Position numbers and translations under genes: made by a program
The notes under the pieces: model-generated
Seen by the model: only the letters and a program-made list of their open reading frames with translations
Told to the model about the DNA's origin: nothing
Database searches by the model: none
Assembly (NCBI RefSeq): GCF_014640635.1
Contig: NZ_BMHI01000004.1
Coordinates: 124,001 to 188,000 of the forward strand
Length of the DNA: 64,000 bases
Direction of reading: 5' to 3'
Source of the DNA: Flexivirga endophytica
GTDB lineage: Bacteria; Actinomycetota; Actinomycetes; Actinomycetales; Dermatophilaceae
Shown: in pieces, positions 34,684 through 45,207 of the stretch
Layout: the number at the start of each line of letters is the position of its first letter
How positions within the stretch are numbered: position 1 is the first letter of the stretch

Positions 34684-35763
34684 ATGGCATCGGTGTATTT
34701 CGACGCCGCGACCCGGCGGCACAAGGGAAACTCGGAGCCCTCGGTGGACAGCGTCACGCTGGACATCGAGGACGGCGAATTCCTCGTGCTCGTCGGGCCG
34801 TCGGGCTGCGGGAAGTCGACGACGCTGCGCATGCTGGCCGGTCTGGAGCCGGTCGACGAGGGCCGGATCCTGATCAATGGACACGATCAGAAGGGCGTGC
34901 GCCCGCGCGACCGTGACGTGGCGATGGTGTTCCAGAGCTACGCGCTCTACCCCAACATGTCGGCGGAGGAGAACATGGCGTTCGCCCTGCGCAACGCGGG
35001 GGTGAGCAAGGCCGACGCCCATGCACGGGTGATGGAGGCGGCGCAGATCCTCGAGTTGGAGAAGCTGCTCAAGCGCAAGCCGGGTCAGCTCTCCGGTGGC
35101 CAGCGGCAACGCGTGGCCATGGGGCGCGCCATCGTGCGCAATCCGAAGGTCTTCTGCATGGACGAACCGTTGTCCAACTTGGACGCCAAACTGCGTGTGT
35201 CGACCCGCGCCCAGATCGCGGCGCTCCAGCGACGGCTCGGTGTGACGACGGTCTACGTCACGCACGACCAGACCGAGGCAATGACGATGGGACACCGGGT
35301 CGCAGTGTTGCGGGACGGCGTCCTGCAACAGGTGGACACTCCGGAGGCGCTCTACGACCACCCGGTCAACACCTTCGTCGCGGGTTTCATCGGCTCGCCG
35401 GCGATCAACCTCATCGACGCGACGGTGCAGGACGGACGGGCCGAGTTCTTCGGTGCCGCAATACCGTTGGAGCGCGACAAGCTCGGAGCGGCGGAGCGGG
35501 TGACGGTCGGCATACGACCCGAGTCCTGGACGATCGGCGACTCACTCGCCAAGAACGGCGTGGCGCTCAAGGTGGAGTTGGTCGAGTCCCTCGGCGCAGA
35601 GGTGTTCGTCTATGGCAAGCCGGAGGCTGCCGGCGAGGACGGTCCGCGGCTGACCGTGCGCACGGACAAGAAGCATCGGCCGCGCGATGGTGAGATCGTG
35701 CGGGTGACGCCGGCAACGGAGGAGGTCCACGTCTTCGACGCGGGCTCCGGCGCCCGGCTCTGA
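34684..35763 (+). CDS. Carbohydrate ABC transporter ATP-binding protein (UgpC/MsmK type)
   Basis: 359-aa ATPase. Walker A is GPSGCGKST (about residues 38-46), the Q-loop is VFQSYALYPNMS, the signature is LSGGQRQRVAMGRA (about 136-149), Walker B is CMDEPLSNLD, and the switch His is in VTHDQTEAM. A C-terminal TOBE-type regulatory domain follows (about 240-359). These ATPases energise MalFG-type permeases. The ATG at 34684 gives the usual MASVYFD start. The gene lies 93 bp after the binding-protein gene behind a hairpin. Confidence 0.92.
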   Translation: MASVYFDAATRRHKGNSEPSVDSVTLDIEDGEFLVLVGPSGCGKSTTLRMLAGLEPVDEGRILINGHDQKGVRPRDRDVAMVFQSYALYPNMSAEENMAFALRNAGVSKADAHARVMEAAQILELEKLLKRKPGQLSGGQRQRVAMGRAIVRNPKVFCMDEPLSNLDAKLRVSTRAQIAALQRRLGVTTVYVTHDQTEAMTMGHRVAVLRDGVLQQVDTPEALYDHPVNTFVAGFIGSPAINLIDATVQDGRAEFFGAAIPLERDKLGAAERVTVGIRPESWTIGDSLAKNGVALKVELVESLGAEVFVYGKPEAAGEDGPRLTVRTDKKHRPRDGEIVRVTPATEEVHVFDAGSGARL

Positions 35764-35798
35764 CGCTCCGCACGGACCTGCGGGTCACGGGGCGGTTC

Positions 35799-37019
35799 GT
35801 GCTCGCGGTCGTCGTGGTCGGCGTGCTGACCGGCATCGTCGGTGCGTTGCTGACGCTGCTGCTTCACGCTGCTCAGCACCTGGTCTTCGGTGCGGACGGC
35901 ACGTCGTTCGCCCAAGACGTGCGCCTCGCCTCTCCACCTCGTCGGTTGATCGGCATGACGATAGCCGGCGCCATGATCGGACTCGCCTGGTGGCAACTGC
36001 GTCGCCGGATGCGGGTGGTGCGGGTGCGCGAGGCTATGGCCGACCCGTCGCAGCGGCTGCCGTTCCGATCCAGCGCCCTGGACGCGATCACGCAGATCGT
36101 CGCAGTCGGTGCCGGGGCATCGCTCGGGCGTGAGGGCGCGCCCCGGCAGGTGGCGGCAGCTGTGGCCGAGTCGGTCGCAACGCGTCTCGGATTCGACGCG
36201 CCGCATCGTCGTGTGCTGCTCGGTTGTGCGGCCGGTGCGGGTCTCGCGGCCGTCTACAACGCGCCTGTCGCAGGTGTCCTCTTTGCCGTCGAAATCGTAT
36301 TGGTCTCAGTCGATTACGTGGCGATCGCCAGTGCTGCGCTGATGTCCTGCATCGCGGTGGTCGTGGCGTGGCCGGTGGTCGGCTGGAACGCCGTCTACCA
36401 GCTCGGCACCCATCGGACCGCGTCGGACGTGTGGGTCTGGGCGCTGGTCGCCGGACCGGTGTGCGCGGTCGCTGGACTGGGTTTCAACCGATTGATGGAC
36501 GCGGCGCGGTGGAATGCGCCGACGCGTCCCGATCGCCTGCTGCCGGTGCGGGTGACCGTAGCGATGGCGCTGGTCGGTCTCGTCGCGATGTCCCTGCCAG
36601 GAGTGACCGGGAACGGCAAGAGCGTCCTGGAGGCACTGGTCGGCCGTGGCGGTCTGTCGGCAGGGGTGCTGGTGGCGTTGCTGCTCGGGAAACCGCTGTT
36701 GACGGCGGTCTGCCTGCGCGGAGGACTGGTGGGCGGACTGATCACACCGTCGATGGCGACCGGCGGTGCTCTCGGCGCGCTTGTCGCGCTCGCGCTCGGC
36801 CATGACCAGGGCGGCACTTCGATGATCGTCTGCGCGATGGTGGGCGCCGCCGCGATGCTGGCGACGACGCAGCATGCACCGATCATGGCCGGCGTCTTCA
36901 TGCTCGAGGTCTCCCAGGCGCCACCGACCCTGTGGGGTCCGGTGGTGCTGGCCGTTGCCGGAGCATGGCTGACCTCGAGATTGATCGCCCGATGGAAAGT
37001 AGTTGGTTCAAACCAATAG
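35799..37019 (+). CDS. ClC-family chloride channel/transporter
   Basis: 406-aa membrane protein with about 10-12 helices. The selectivity motif GREGAPRQ is present in ASLGREGAPRQVAAAVAES (about residues 108-126), and the second ClC signature is GVLFAVEIVL (about 157-166) with the gating-Glu region. No C-terminal CBS domains are present, so it is the short form. The GTG at 35799 is the first start in frame after the upstream stop. The end of the gene overlaps the MarR control region. Whether it is a channel or an H+/Cl- antiporter cannot be told by eye. Confidence 0.85.
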   Translation: MLAVVVVGVLTGIVGALLTLLLHAAQHLVFGADGTSFAQDVRLASPPRRLIGMTIAGAMIGLAWWQLRRRMRVVRVREAMADPSQRLPFRSSALDAITQIVAVGAGASLGREGAPRQVAAAVAESVATRLGFDAPHRRVLLGCAAGAGLAAVYNAPVAGVLFAVEIVLVSVDYVAIASAALMSCIAVVVAWPVVGWNAVYQLGTHRTASDVWVWALVAGPVCAVAGLGFNRLMDAARWNAPTRPDRLLPVRVTVAMALVGLVAMSLPGVTGNGKSVLEALVGRGGLSAGVLVALLLGKPLLTAVCLRGGLVGGLITPSMATGGALGALVALALGHDQGGTSMIVCAMVGAAAMLATTQHAPIMAGVFMLEVSQAPPTLWGPVVLAVAGAWLTSRLIARWKVVGSNQ

Positions 37020-37054
37020 TTGTGTGTATACAATGGTTGTATGAAACCAACTAC
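36999..37054. promoter_or_regulatory. MarR control region: nested palindromes and leaderless -10 box
   Basis: A perfect 10-bp inverted repeat, GTAGTTGGTT (36999-37008) and AACCAACTAC (37045-37054), encloses a second palindrome TTGGTT-CA-AACCAA (37003-37016). A -10 hexamer TACAAT (37029-37034) lies 6 nt before the ATG at 37041. The outer right arm covers the first MarR codons, so binding would block transcription start: probable autorepression of the MarR-MFS pair. Confidence 0.65.
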
Positions 37055-37475
37055 AACGACTCCAGTGGCAGTGTGGCTGAACCTGCACGCCCTGGTGATG
37101 GACCACAAGTGGCTGTCTCGCGATCTCCTTCACGACCGGACGGACGGGATGCCCTGGAACGGCTACCGGGTGCTCCGCCGCGTCGAGGACGGCCCGATGC
37201 CCCAGGGCGAGATCGCGGAACGGATGGGCGTCGACGCACCGGCGGTGTCCGGGATCGTCGCCGATCTGATGGCACGGGGCTACGTGCTGCGCACCACCGA
37301 TCCCACGGACGGACGGCGCAAGCTGGTGCAGATCAGTGACAGCGGCCGGGACATCCTGGAGAAGTTGCGCTCGGTGGGCGACGTCGTGCCACCACCCGTC
37401 GCCACGTTGACCGCGGCCGAGCGGCGCGAGCTCACCCGGTTGATCGACAAGATGCGCGAAGCCGCGGACGTATGA
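37041..37475 (+). CDS. MarR family transcriptional regulator
   Basis: 144-aa winged-helix regulator. GPMPQGEIAERMGVDAPAVSGIVADLMARGYV (about residues 51-82, in two parts) is the MarR helix-turn-helix, followed by the wing TTDPTDGRRKLVQISDSGR with the conserved Asp-x-Arg-x-x. It overlaps the start of the MFS exporter gene, a standard drug-efflux arrangement. The transcript is probably leaderless (see the control region at 36999-37054). The inducing ligand is unknown. Confidence 0.88.
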   Translation: MKPTTTTPVAVWLNLHALVMDHKWLSRDLLHDRTDGMPWNGYRVLRRVEDGPMPQGEIAERMGVDAPAVSGIVADLMARGYVLRTTDPTDGRRKLVQISDSGRDILEKLRSVGDVVPPPVATLTAAERRELTRLIDKMREAADV

Positions 37476-38902
37476 GCGCCGCACCGGACACACTCACTCG
37501 TGCGCGCCGCCTCGGTGTGCTGGCCATCTGCTGCATGAGCTTGTTCATCGTCGGGATCGACGCGACCGCGGTCAATCTCGCCATACCGTCGATCGGCCGT
37601 GACTTGGACGCCAGTGGGTCGCAGCTGCAATGGGTCATGGACGCCTACACGCTGGTCCTGGCGAGCCTGCTGATGCTCGCCGGATCGATGGGTGACCGGA
37701 TCGGCCGGCGCCGGGTCTTCCAGGTCGGGCTGGTGCTCTTCGGAATAGGTTCGGTCTGCTGCTCCTTGGCCGCGGACCCGGCTCTGCTGATCGGCGCCCG
37801 CGGTTTGCAAGCGGTCGGTGGATCGATGCTGAATCCGGTCGCGATGTCCATCATCACCAACACTTTTCGAGAGCCGCGCGAACGTGCCCAGGCCATCGGC
37901 ATGTGGGGCGGAGTCATCGGTGTGAGCATGGCTCTCGGTCCGGTGATCGGCGGCGCCCTGGTCGCCGGCGTCGGCTGGCGGGCGATCTTCTGGATCAACG
38001 TGCCGGTGGTGGTGGCTGCCGTCATACTCACGCAGTTGTACGTGCCGGAGTCACGGGCCGAGCGGGTGCGGCGGCTCGACGCCGTCGCGCAGGCACTGGT
38101 CATCGTCATGCTGACCGCCGTGACCTACGCGATCATCGAAGGCGGCACACTCGGCTGGGGCTCGCTCACCGTGTCGAGTTGCTTCGCCGCCACGCTGATC
38201 GCCATGATCGCGCTCGTCGGATGGGAATTGCGCCGCAAGGAGCCGCTGCTGGACCCGCGCTTCTTCCGCAGCATTCCGTTCAGTGGTGCCGTCGTGGCGG
38301 CGGTCGTCGGATTCTGTGCAATGGCCGGCTTCCTCTTCCTGAACACCCTGTATTTGCAGGATGTTCGGGGTATGTCGGCACTGCACGCAGGGTTGATGAC
38401 CTTGCCGATGGCAGTGTCCGTCGCGGTCTTCGGACCGGTGTCCGGGCGGATCGTCGGCGATCGCGGGGTGCGCCTACCGATGTGCATCGCCGGCATCGGC
38501 ATCGGACTGAGCGCCCTCTTGCTGCTGCGGATCGACAACCACACCAGCCTGGTCTACCTCGGCCTTGCCTACCTGTTGTTCGGCGTCGGCTTCGGGATGC
38601 TCAACGCGCCGATCACCAACTCCGCGATGTCGGGGATGCCACGGGAGCAGGCCGGCGTCGCGGCGGCCATCGCGTCCACCAGCCGGCAGGTCGGCGGATC
38701 CCTGGGCGTCGCAGTGCTCCCGGCGATCGCGTTCGGACACCTGCAGGGCGGTATGGCGACCGGCTTCGCCTCCGCGACGCATCCGGCGTGGTTCGTCATG
38801 CTCGGTTGTGCTGGCATCCTGCTCGTGCTCGCTTTCGTGCTGACCGGAGGCATTGCGGTGCGCTCCGGACAACGGGTCGCGGCCGAGCTAGGAGCGTCCT
38901 GA
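37472..38902 (+). CDS. MFS transporter, DHA2 (14-TM drug efflux) family
   Basis: 476-aa transporter with about 14 hydrophobic segments. It has FIVGIDATAVNLAIPSIGRDL in TM1, typical of EmrB/QacA proteins, then LQWVMDAYTLVLASLLMLAGSMGDRIGRRR with motif A (GDRIGRRR), and the motif C-like MALGPVIGGAL. Coupled to the MarR gene (4-bp overlap), it probably exports a toxic compound that the MarR protein senses. It is followed by a short interspersed repeat in the intergenic space. Confidence 0.88.
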   Translation: MSAAPDTLTRARRLGVLAICCMSLFIVGIDATAVNLAIPSIGRDLDASGSQLQWVMDAYTLVLASLLMLAGSMGDRIGRRRVFQVGLVLFGIGSVCCSLAADPALLIGARGLQAVGGSMLNPVAMSIITNTFREPRERAQAIGMWGGVIGVSMALGPVIGGALVAGVGWRAIFWINVPVVVAAVILTQLYVPESRAERVRRLDAVAQALVIVMLTAVTYAIIEGGTLGWGSLTVSSCFAATLIAMIALVGWELRRKEPLLDPRFFRSIPFSGAVVAAVVGFCAMAGFLFLNTLYLQDVRGMSALHAGLMTLPMAVSVAVFGPVSGRIVGDRGVRLPMCIAGIGIGLSALLLLRIDNHTSLVYLGLAYLLFGVGFGMLNAPITNSAMSGMPREQAGVAAAIASTSRQVGGSLGVAVLPAIAFGHLQGGMATGFASATHPAWFVMLGCAGILLVLAFVLTGGIAVRSGQRVAAELGAS

Positions 38903-38913
38903 GCGCTCAAGCG

Positions 38914-38959
38914 GGTCGAGTGCCCGGGGGAGCGCAGCGGCGGAGGGTGTATCGAGACC
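38914..38959. repeat. Short interspersed element GGTCGAGT...TATCGAGACC, intergenic copy
   Basis: A 46-bp block that begins GGTCGAGTG and ends GTATCGAGACC, with a GGAGCGCAGCGG centre. It shares both ends with the element inside the AftD-like gene (20287-20323) but has a longer centre. It lies 11 bp after the MFS stop codon. Confidence 0.65.
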
Positions 38960-38969
38960 AACTGCGCCT

Positions 38970-38975
38970 TACTGT
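38970..38975 (+). promoter_or_regulatory. -10 hexamer TACTGT, leaderless-type promoter
   Basis: TACTGT ends 6 nt before the ATG at 38982. A GGAG sits between box and start, too close to act as a normal ribosome-binding site. Confidence 0.4.
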
Positions 38976-38981
38976 GGAGTC

Positions 38982-40031
38982 ATGCGCGGTGAATACAAGG
39001 TTCCTGGCGGCAAGCTCGTCGCTGTTGACGTCGAGGTCGAATCGGGCCGGTTGGCAAGGGTTTCGGTGTCCGGCGACTTCTTCCTCGAGCCGGACGACGC
39101 GCTGGAGGACATCAACGCGGCGCTGACCGGCATGCCCGCCGCCGCATCCGTTGACCAGCTGGCGGGTGCGATCACCGGAGCGCTCGACCCGCAGGCCAGG
39201 CTCATCGGGTTCGACGCCGACTCGGTCGGCGTCGCTGTGCGTCGCGCACTCGGCAAGGCGACCGGATGGGACGATCACACGTTCGACGTCATACCCCCTA
39301 CCGTGCTGCCGCCGGTCGAGCACGTCGCGCTGGACGAGGTGATCGCGCACGAGGTGGCCGCCGGCACCCGGCCGCCGACGCTGCGCTTCTGGGACTGGGA
39401 CTCGCCGCTGGTCGTCATCGGTTCGTTCCAGAGCTACCGCAACGAGATCGACGCCGACGGCGCTGCGAAGCACGGCATCGACGTGGTGCGCCGGATCTCC
39501 GGTGGCGGTGCGATGTTCATGGAGCCCGGCAACTGCATCACCTACTCCCTGGTCGTGCCGACGTCGATGGTCGAAGGGCTGAGTTTCGAGCGGTCCTACG
39601 CGTTCCTGGACGAGTGGGTGATGGGGGCGCTGGCCGAGGTCGGCATCAACGCCCACTACGTGCCGCTCAACGACATCGCCTCCGACAAGGGGAAGATCGC
39701 CGGTGCCGCACAGAAGCGGTTCGCTGACGGGGCGGTCCTGCACCACGTGACGATGGCTTACGACATCGACGCCGACAAGATGCTCGAGGTGCTGCGCATC
39801 GGCCGGGAGAAGATGTCGGACAAGGGCACCAAGAGCGCGAACAAGCGCGTCGATCCGATGCGTTCGCAGACCGGCCTGCCACGGGAGCGGATCCTGGAGA
39901 CCTTCACGAAGTCGTTCCTCGCGCGTTACCGGAGTCAGGTGTCGGCATACACCGATGCAGAGCTGACCGAGGCACAGCGATTGGTCGACGAGAAGTTCGA
40001 CACCCAGGAGTGGACACACCGCGTGCCCTGA
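38982..40031 (+). CDS. Lipoate-protein ligase family protein with the accessory domain at the N-terminus
   Basis: 349 aa. Residues 1-90 (GEYKVPGGKLVAVDVEVESG) look like the lipoate-ligase accessory domain that in Escherichia coli LplA sits at the C-terminus. The catalytic BPL/LplA domain spans about 115-330, with VVRRISGGGAMFMEPGN (RR-x-SGGGA lipoate/AMP loop, about 168-184) and DKGKIAGAAQKR (catalytic Lys, about 226-237). It attaches lipoate, octanoate or biotin to carrier proteins, most likely lipoyl domains of 2-oxoacid dehydrogenases. The rearranged domain order is reported in actinobacteria but is worth confirming. Confidence 0.82.
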   Translation: MRGEYKVPGGKLVAVDVEVESGRLARVSVSGDFFLEPDDALEDINAALTGMPAAASVDQLAGAITGALDPQARLIGFDADSVGVAVRRALGKATGWDDHTFDVIPPTVLPPVEHVALDEVIAHEVAAGTRPPTLRFWDWDSPLVVIGSFQSYRNEIDADGAAKHGIDVVRRISGGGAMFMEPGNCITYSLVVPTSMVEGLSFERSYAFLDEWVMGALAEVGINAHYVPLNDIASDKGKIAGAAQKRFADGAVLHHVTMAYDIDADKMLEVLRIGREKMSDKGTKSANKRVDPMRSQTGLPRERILETFTKSFLARYRSQVSAYTDAELTEAQRLVDEKFDTQEWTHRVP

Positions 40032-40036
40032 CCGGG

Positions 40037-40789
40037 TCAGCCGCGGCCGAGCAACGTGCCACCGTTGACCTGCAGGATCTGTCCGGTGGTCCAGCCCGCG
40101 TCGGGCGATGCCAGGTAGGCCACAGCCTCCGCGACCTCGTCGGGTGTGCCGGGCCGGCCCGCCGGGATGACAGCCGTACGTGCAGTCGCGAGCGAGGGGT
40201 TGGCGGCCAGTCGGTCGGCCCAGAACTCCGTGTCCGGGACGAAACCGGGCGCCACCGTGTTGACCGTGACCCCTTCCGCAGCAACGGAACTCGCCAGATC
40301 GAGCGCCCACGCGTTCACGGCCGCCTTGGCCGCGCCATACGAACCGGAGCCGCGCAGCGCGGCGATCGAACTCATCGCGACGATGCGTCCGCCGGGGCGC
40401 GAGACGTGAGGGAGCAACGCGTGCGTCAGGAGCACGGTCGTCAGGACGTTGCCCTCGAAGTCCGCGCGCCAGGACCGCGCGACGTCCGCGAGGCCGTCTC
40501 CACCACCGACGCCGTAGTTGCCGCCCGCGTTGGCGACCAGCACGTCGATCGGACCGCCTTGCACGACCTGAGCGGCGAGAGCGTCGACCGCGCCCGGGTC
40601 GGTCAGGTCACAGCTGCATGTCGTGACGTTCGCCAGCTCGTCGACCTCGCGCAGCTCCTCCGCCGCTGCTTCGAGCACCTCTCGCCGGCGGCCGACGAGG
40701 ACCAGTTCGGGTTCCTCGGCGAGCAGTCGGTGCGCGATGGCCTTGCCGATGCCGGTGCCACCACCGGTGATGAGTATGCGTCGTGTCAT
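40037..40789 (-). CDS. Short-chain dehydrogenase/reductase (SDR)
   Basis: 250-aa classical SDR. The cofactor motif is TGGGTGIG (residues 7-14), followed by a basic pair in VGRRREVL that favours NADP(H). NAG is present in LVANAGGN, and the active site is Ser in MSSIAAL plus YGAAK. The C-terminus GQILQVNGGTLLG is typical. The substrate cannot be named; fatty-acyl (FabG-like) and sugar reductases share this profile. ATG 40789 was chosen over a GTG three codons upstream. It is convergent with the lipoate-ligase gene, 5 bp apart. Confidence 0.85.
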   Translation of the reverse strand: MTRRILITGGGTGIGKAIAHRLLAEEPELVLVGRRREVLEAAAEELREVDELANVTTCSCDLTDPGAVDALAAQVVQGGPIDVLVANAGGNYGVGGGDGLADVARSWRADFEGNVLTTVLLTHALLPHVSRPGGRIVAMSSIAALRGSGSYGAAKAAVNAWALDLASSVAAEGVTVNTVAPGFVPDTEFWADRLAANPSLATARTAVIPAGRPGTPDEVAEAVAYLASPDAGWTTGQILQVNGGTLLGRG

Positions 40790-40849
40790 GAATGCCACGC
40801 TAATGCGTTGTGCAAGCGCGCTACTCGCGTGGTTCGTGGAGCCAGGTGC

Positions 40850-42115
40850 CTACAACCGCTCGACGTCCGTGAGGTCGATGTTCTCGATGTCGGGTGTCTC
40901 CGCGGGGTCCAGGAAACGGTCGACCGCCCGGCCCGCCGCGCTGCCGATCAGGGTGCCGGCGGCGACCGCGACCACCGAGCCGATCGCGACGGTGACCGCG
41001 TCGAGACCTCCGTGGCCGGCCGCGATCTCGGTGGTGCTGAGCAGACCGAGGCTGCCGGGCACCAGCAGCCAGAACGCAGGTAGGAACACGACGAGCCGCA
41101 GCGGCCGCCCCGACAACCGATGGACCACCGCGGCCGCGAGCCCGGCGACGGTCGCACCTGCAAGGGCGCCGAGGACCAGACCGGAGAGGGCCTGCACGGC
41201 CGACTGCGTGGCGAAGGTCAGCGCGAGCACCAGCAGGATCCACGGTATGGCGGCGCGGGACGCCGCCACGTTGATCACGATGCCGCACCCGATCACCAGC
41301 ACGCCGATGTATGGCGCCAGCGGCCCCAGGTCCTGCGCACGCACGTTGGTCAGAGCATCAAGTTGTTCGCCGGTGACGGACACGGCCGAGAAGAGTCCGA
41401 CCGCGAACAGGACCAGCTGCATCACGCCCGAGACGAGTCGCGAACTGCCCGCGACCGCCGCACCGGAGGCGATCTCCGACATACCCGTGACGATCACCGA
41501 CCCGGGCAGCAACACGGCGAACGACGCGACCATCGTGCGCAGCGTGCCGTGCAACGGCCAGTGCTGTGCGACCAGCAACACCAGCACCGCGACCGCGAAC
41601 GACGCCAGCAGCGGCAGCAGGGTGCGCACGAGCGCGAAGCGCCGGCTCAGGATCATCAGGGTCATCACGACCAGCGAGCTGGCGGCGGCGGTGACCAGAT
41701 CGCGCCAGGTGGGTTGCAGGATCGCGCAGATGCCGGTGCCGATCGGCACCAGTGCCAGGTCCGACAGCCACGCCGGCCGGGACGAAGGCATCACCTCGAT
41801 GTCGTCGAGTTCGCGCAGCGCCGCCGCATCGCCGATGCCACCGCGCATCAGCTGCTCGTAGACGTCCTGGACCCGCGTCACCTGCTCGAGCCGCAGTGAG
41901 CCGGTCACCGGCTCGAAGCCGACCGCGTCGTCGCTGCTGAGGCCGGCGAAGATCCCGGTCGGTGTGGCCGCGACCCGCACACCCGGCGCGTCCATCCGGC
42001 GTGCGAGAAGGGTGATCTGCCACTCCACATCCGGCACCGGCGCGCCTCCGGCGAGCAGTGCGCTGCCCATCCGGAGCAGTACTTCGCGTGTCGCGGCCAA
42101 CGTCATACGGACCAT
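40850..42115 (-). CDS. Threonine/serine exporter family protein (ThrE type)
   Basis: 421-aa protein. A cytoplasmic N-terminal domain (about residues 1-125) has LRMGSALLAGGAPVPDVEWQ and the later Arg-x-Gln-Asp segment of DUF1212/ThrE proteins. About ten spans follow in two groups of five. This is the fused form of the ThrP-ThrB split exporter, known from Corynebacterium ThrE, which exports Thr and Ser with proton exchange. The ATG at 42115 starts directly before the conserved N-terminus. It is divergent from the acylphosphatase gene (45-bp gap). Confidence 0.82.
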   Translation of the reverse strand: MVRMTLAATREVLLRMGSALLAGGAPVPDVEWQITLLARRMDAPGVRVAATPTGIFAGLSSDDAVGFEPVTGSLRLEQVTRVQDVYEQLMRGGIGDAAALRELDDIEVMPSSRPAWLSDLALVPIGTGICAILQPTWRDLVTAAASSLVVMTLMILSRRFALVRTLLPLLASFAVAVLVLLVAQHWPLHGTLRTMVASFAVLLPGSVIVTGMSEIASGAAVAGSSRLVSGVMQLVLFAVGLFSAVSVTGEQLDALTNVRAQDLGPLAPYIGVLVIGCGIVINVAASRAAIPWILLVLALTFATQSAVQALSGLVLGALAGATVAGLAAAVVHRLSGRPLRLVVFLPAFWLLVPGSLGLLSTTEIAAGHGGLDAVTVAIGSVVAVAAGTLIGSAAGRAVDRFLDPAETPDIENIDLTDVERL

Positions 42116-42160
42116 GATGCCGGGCTGTTCTCGACCGTGCTGCGTGCCATGGTGGAGGAC

Positions 42161-42433
42161 ATGACTGCACGAGCCGTCGACGTGATCGTCACCGGTCGGG
42201 TTCAAGGGGTCTTCTTCCGCGCATCGAGCGCGCGTGAAGCGGAGCGGCTCGCGGTGACCGGCTGGGTCAGCAACGCTCCGGACGGGTCGGTCACCGGACA
42301 CTTCGAAGGCGAGCCCGGTGCCGTGGCCGCACTGGTGGACTGGTGCCACCACGGCCCCGGACACGCCAGCGTCGATCACGTCGACGTCCGGGCGGTCGAC
42401 GTGGAGGGGTGTGCCGGGTTCGCGGTCCGCTGA
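42161..42433 (+). CDS. acyP: Acylphosphatase
   Basis: 90-aa enzyme with both family signatures. VTGRVQGVFFRASSA contains the phosphate-binding loop and catalytic Arg, and GWVSNAPDGSVTGHFEGE contains the catalytic Asn. It hydrolyses carboxyl-phosphate bonds such as acetyl phosphate. The ATG at 42161 follows a strong GGTGGAGG ribosome-binding site. Length is normal (about 90 aa). Confidence 0.92.
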   Translation: MTARAVDVIVTGRVQGVFFRASSAREAERLAVTGWVSNAPDGSVTGHFEGEPGAVAALVDWCHHGPGHASVDHVDVRAVDVEGCAGFAVR

Positions 42434-42484
42434 CCAGGACCCTCCGGATCGAGCACGGGAACAATGTCTGTCGGTGAGGGCGTT

Positions 42485-42490
42485 TACCGT
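42485..42490 (+). promoter_or_regulatory. -10 hexamer TACCGT, leaderless-type promoter of uvrB
   Basis: TACCGT ends 6 nt before the ATG at 42497, with no Shine-Dalgarno. A GGAACAATGTC upstream (near 42459) only weakly resembles an actinobacterial SOS box (GAAC-N4-GTTC), so LexA control is not supported by eye. Confidence 0.45.
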
Positions 42491-42496
42491 TGCAGT

Positions 42497-44617
<2,121 letters not shown>

Positions 44618-44681
44618 GGCGCTGACGACGCCGGTGTCGCGTCGGGACGATGCGGTGCGCCGGCGCGTCTACTACGTCACG

Positions 44682-44687
44682 TAGCAT
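44682..44687 (+). promoter_or_regulatory. -10 hexamer TAGCAT, leaderless-type promoter
   Basis: TAGCAT ends 7 nt before the ATG at 44695; no Shine-Dalgarno is seen. The same hexamer and spacing precede uvrA. Confidence 0.45.
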
Positions 44688-44694
44688 GTGCGTC

Positions 44695-45048
44695 ATGGTC
44701 ACCACTCTCGACGAGAACGCCGCCGCCGCGAGCGTCACCACCAGCAAGCCCGCGTTGGCCTTCAAGATCACCGCGTTCGCCGAGGCCGTTTCCTGGATCG
44801 GTCTGCTGATCGGCATGTTCTTCAAGTGGGTCGTGCAGTCCGGCGACTTCGGAGTGCGGCTCTTCGGGCCTATCCACGGCACCGTCTTCATCTTGTATGT
44901 CGTCAGCCTGATCTGGGTCTCGGTCTCGCACAAGTGGACCACCAAGGAATCGCTGCTCGGTCTGATCAGCAGCATCCCGCCGCTGATGACGGTGTGGTTC
45001 GAGCGGCGCGCCGAGCGGCGTGGCGCGCTCGTTCGGCATACCGCCTGA
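44695..45048 (+). CDS. DUF3817 small membrane protein
   Basis: 117-aa protein with three hydrophobic helices (about residues 19-36, 49-66 and 80-98). It contains AFKITAFAEAVSWIGLLIGM and FGPIHGTVFILYVVSLI, the core of the DUF3817 family of actinobacterial membrane proteins of unknown function. ATG 44695 was chosen because a leaderless-type promoter precedes it; an in-frame ATG three codons earlier lies between the box and this start. It follows uvrB on the same strand but has its own promoter. Confidence 0.78.
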   Translation: MVTTLDENAAAASVTTSKPALAFKITAFAEAVSWIGLLIGMFFKWVVQSGDFGVRLFGPIHGTVFILYVVSLIWVSVSHKWTTKESLLGLISSIPPLMTVWFERRAERRGALVRHTA

Positions 45049-45060
45049 GCACCTGTAGAT

Positions 45061-45186
45061 AACCGGCGACTGTCGTTACTTCCTCGCCAGTTTCGGGCTG
45101 GTGTGGGCGAACAACCGGCGACTGTCGTTACCTCCTCGCCAGTTTCGGGCTGGTATGGGCGAACAACCGGCGACTGTCGTCACTTT
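45061..45186. repeat. 52-bp tandem direct repeat, about 2.4 units
   Basis: Units begin AACCGGCGACTGTCGTTAC at 45061 and at 45113; a partial third begins at 45165. The first two full units differ at only two positions. The third decays after about 22 bases, and a further similar core (CGACGGTCGCTAC) occurs at about 45199-45211, touching the stop codon of the next gene. The array fills the gap between DUF3817 and the dehydratase gene. The CGACNGTCGT core also recurs with 52-bp spacing at 63360-63433. Confidence 0.85.
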
Positions 45187-45207
45187 GTCGCGGCGGTGCG
45201 ACGGTCG

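Noticed and set aside
42440-42496. SOS (LexA) box upstream of uvrB
   Set aside because: GGAACAATGTC only partly fits the GAAC-N4-GTTC palindrome, and no better match is seen before uvrA or uvrC.
45061-45186. CRISPR array
   Set aside because: The whole 52-bp unit is conserved, so there are no unique spacers, only two full copies exist, and no cas genes are present.
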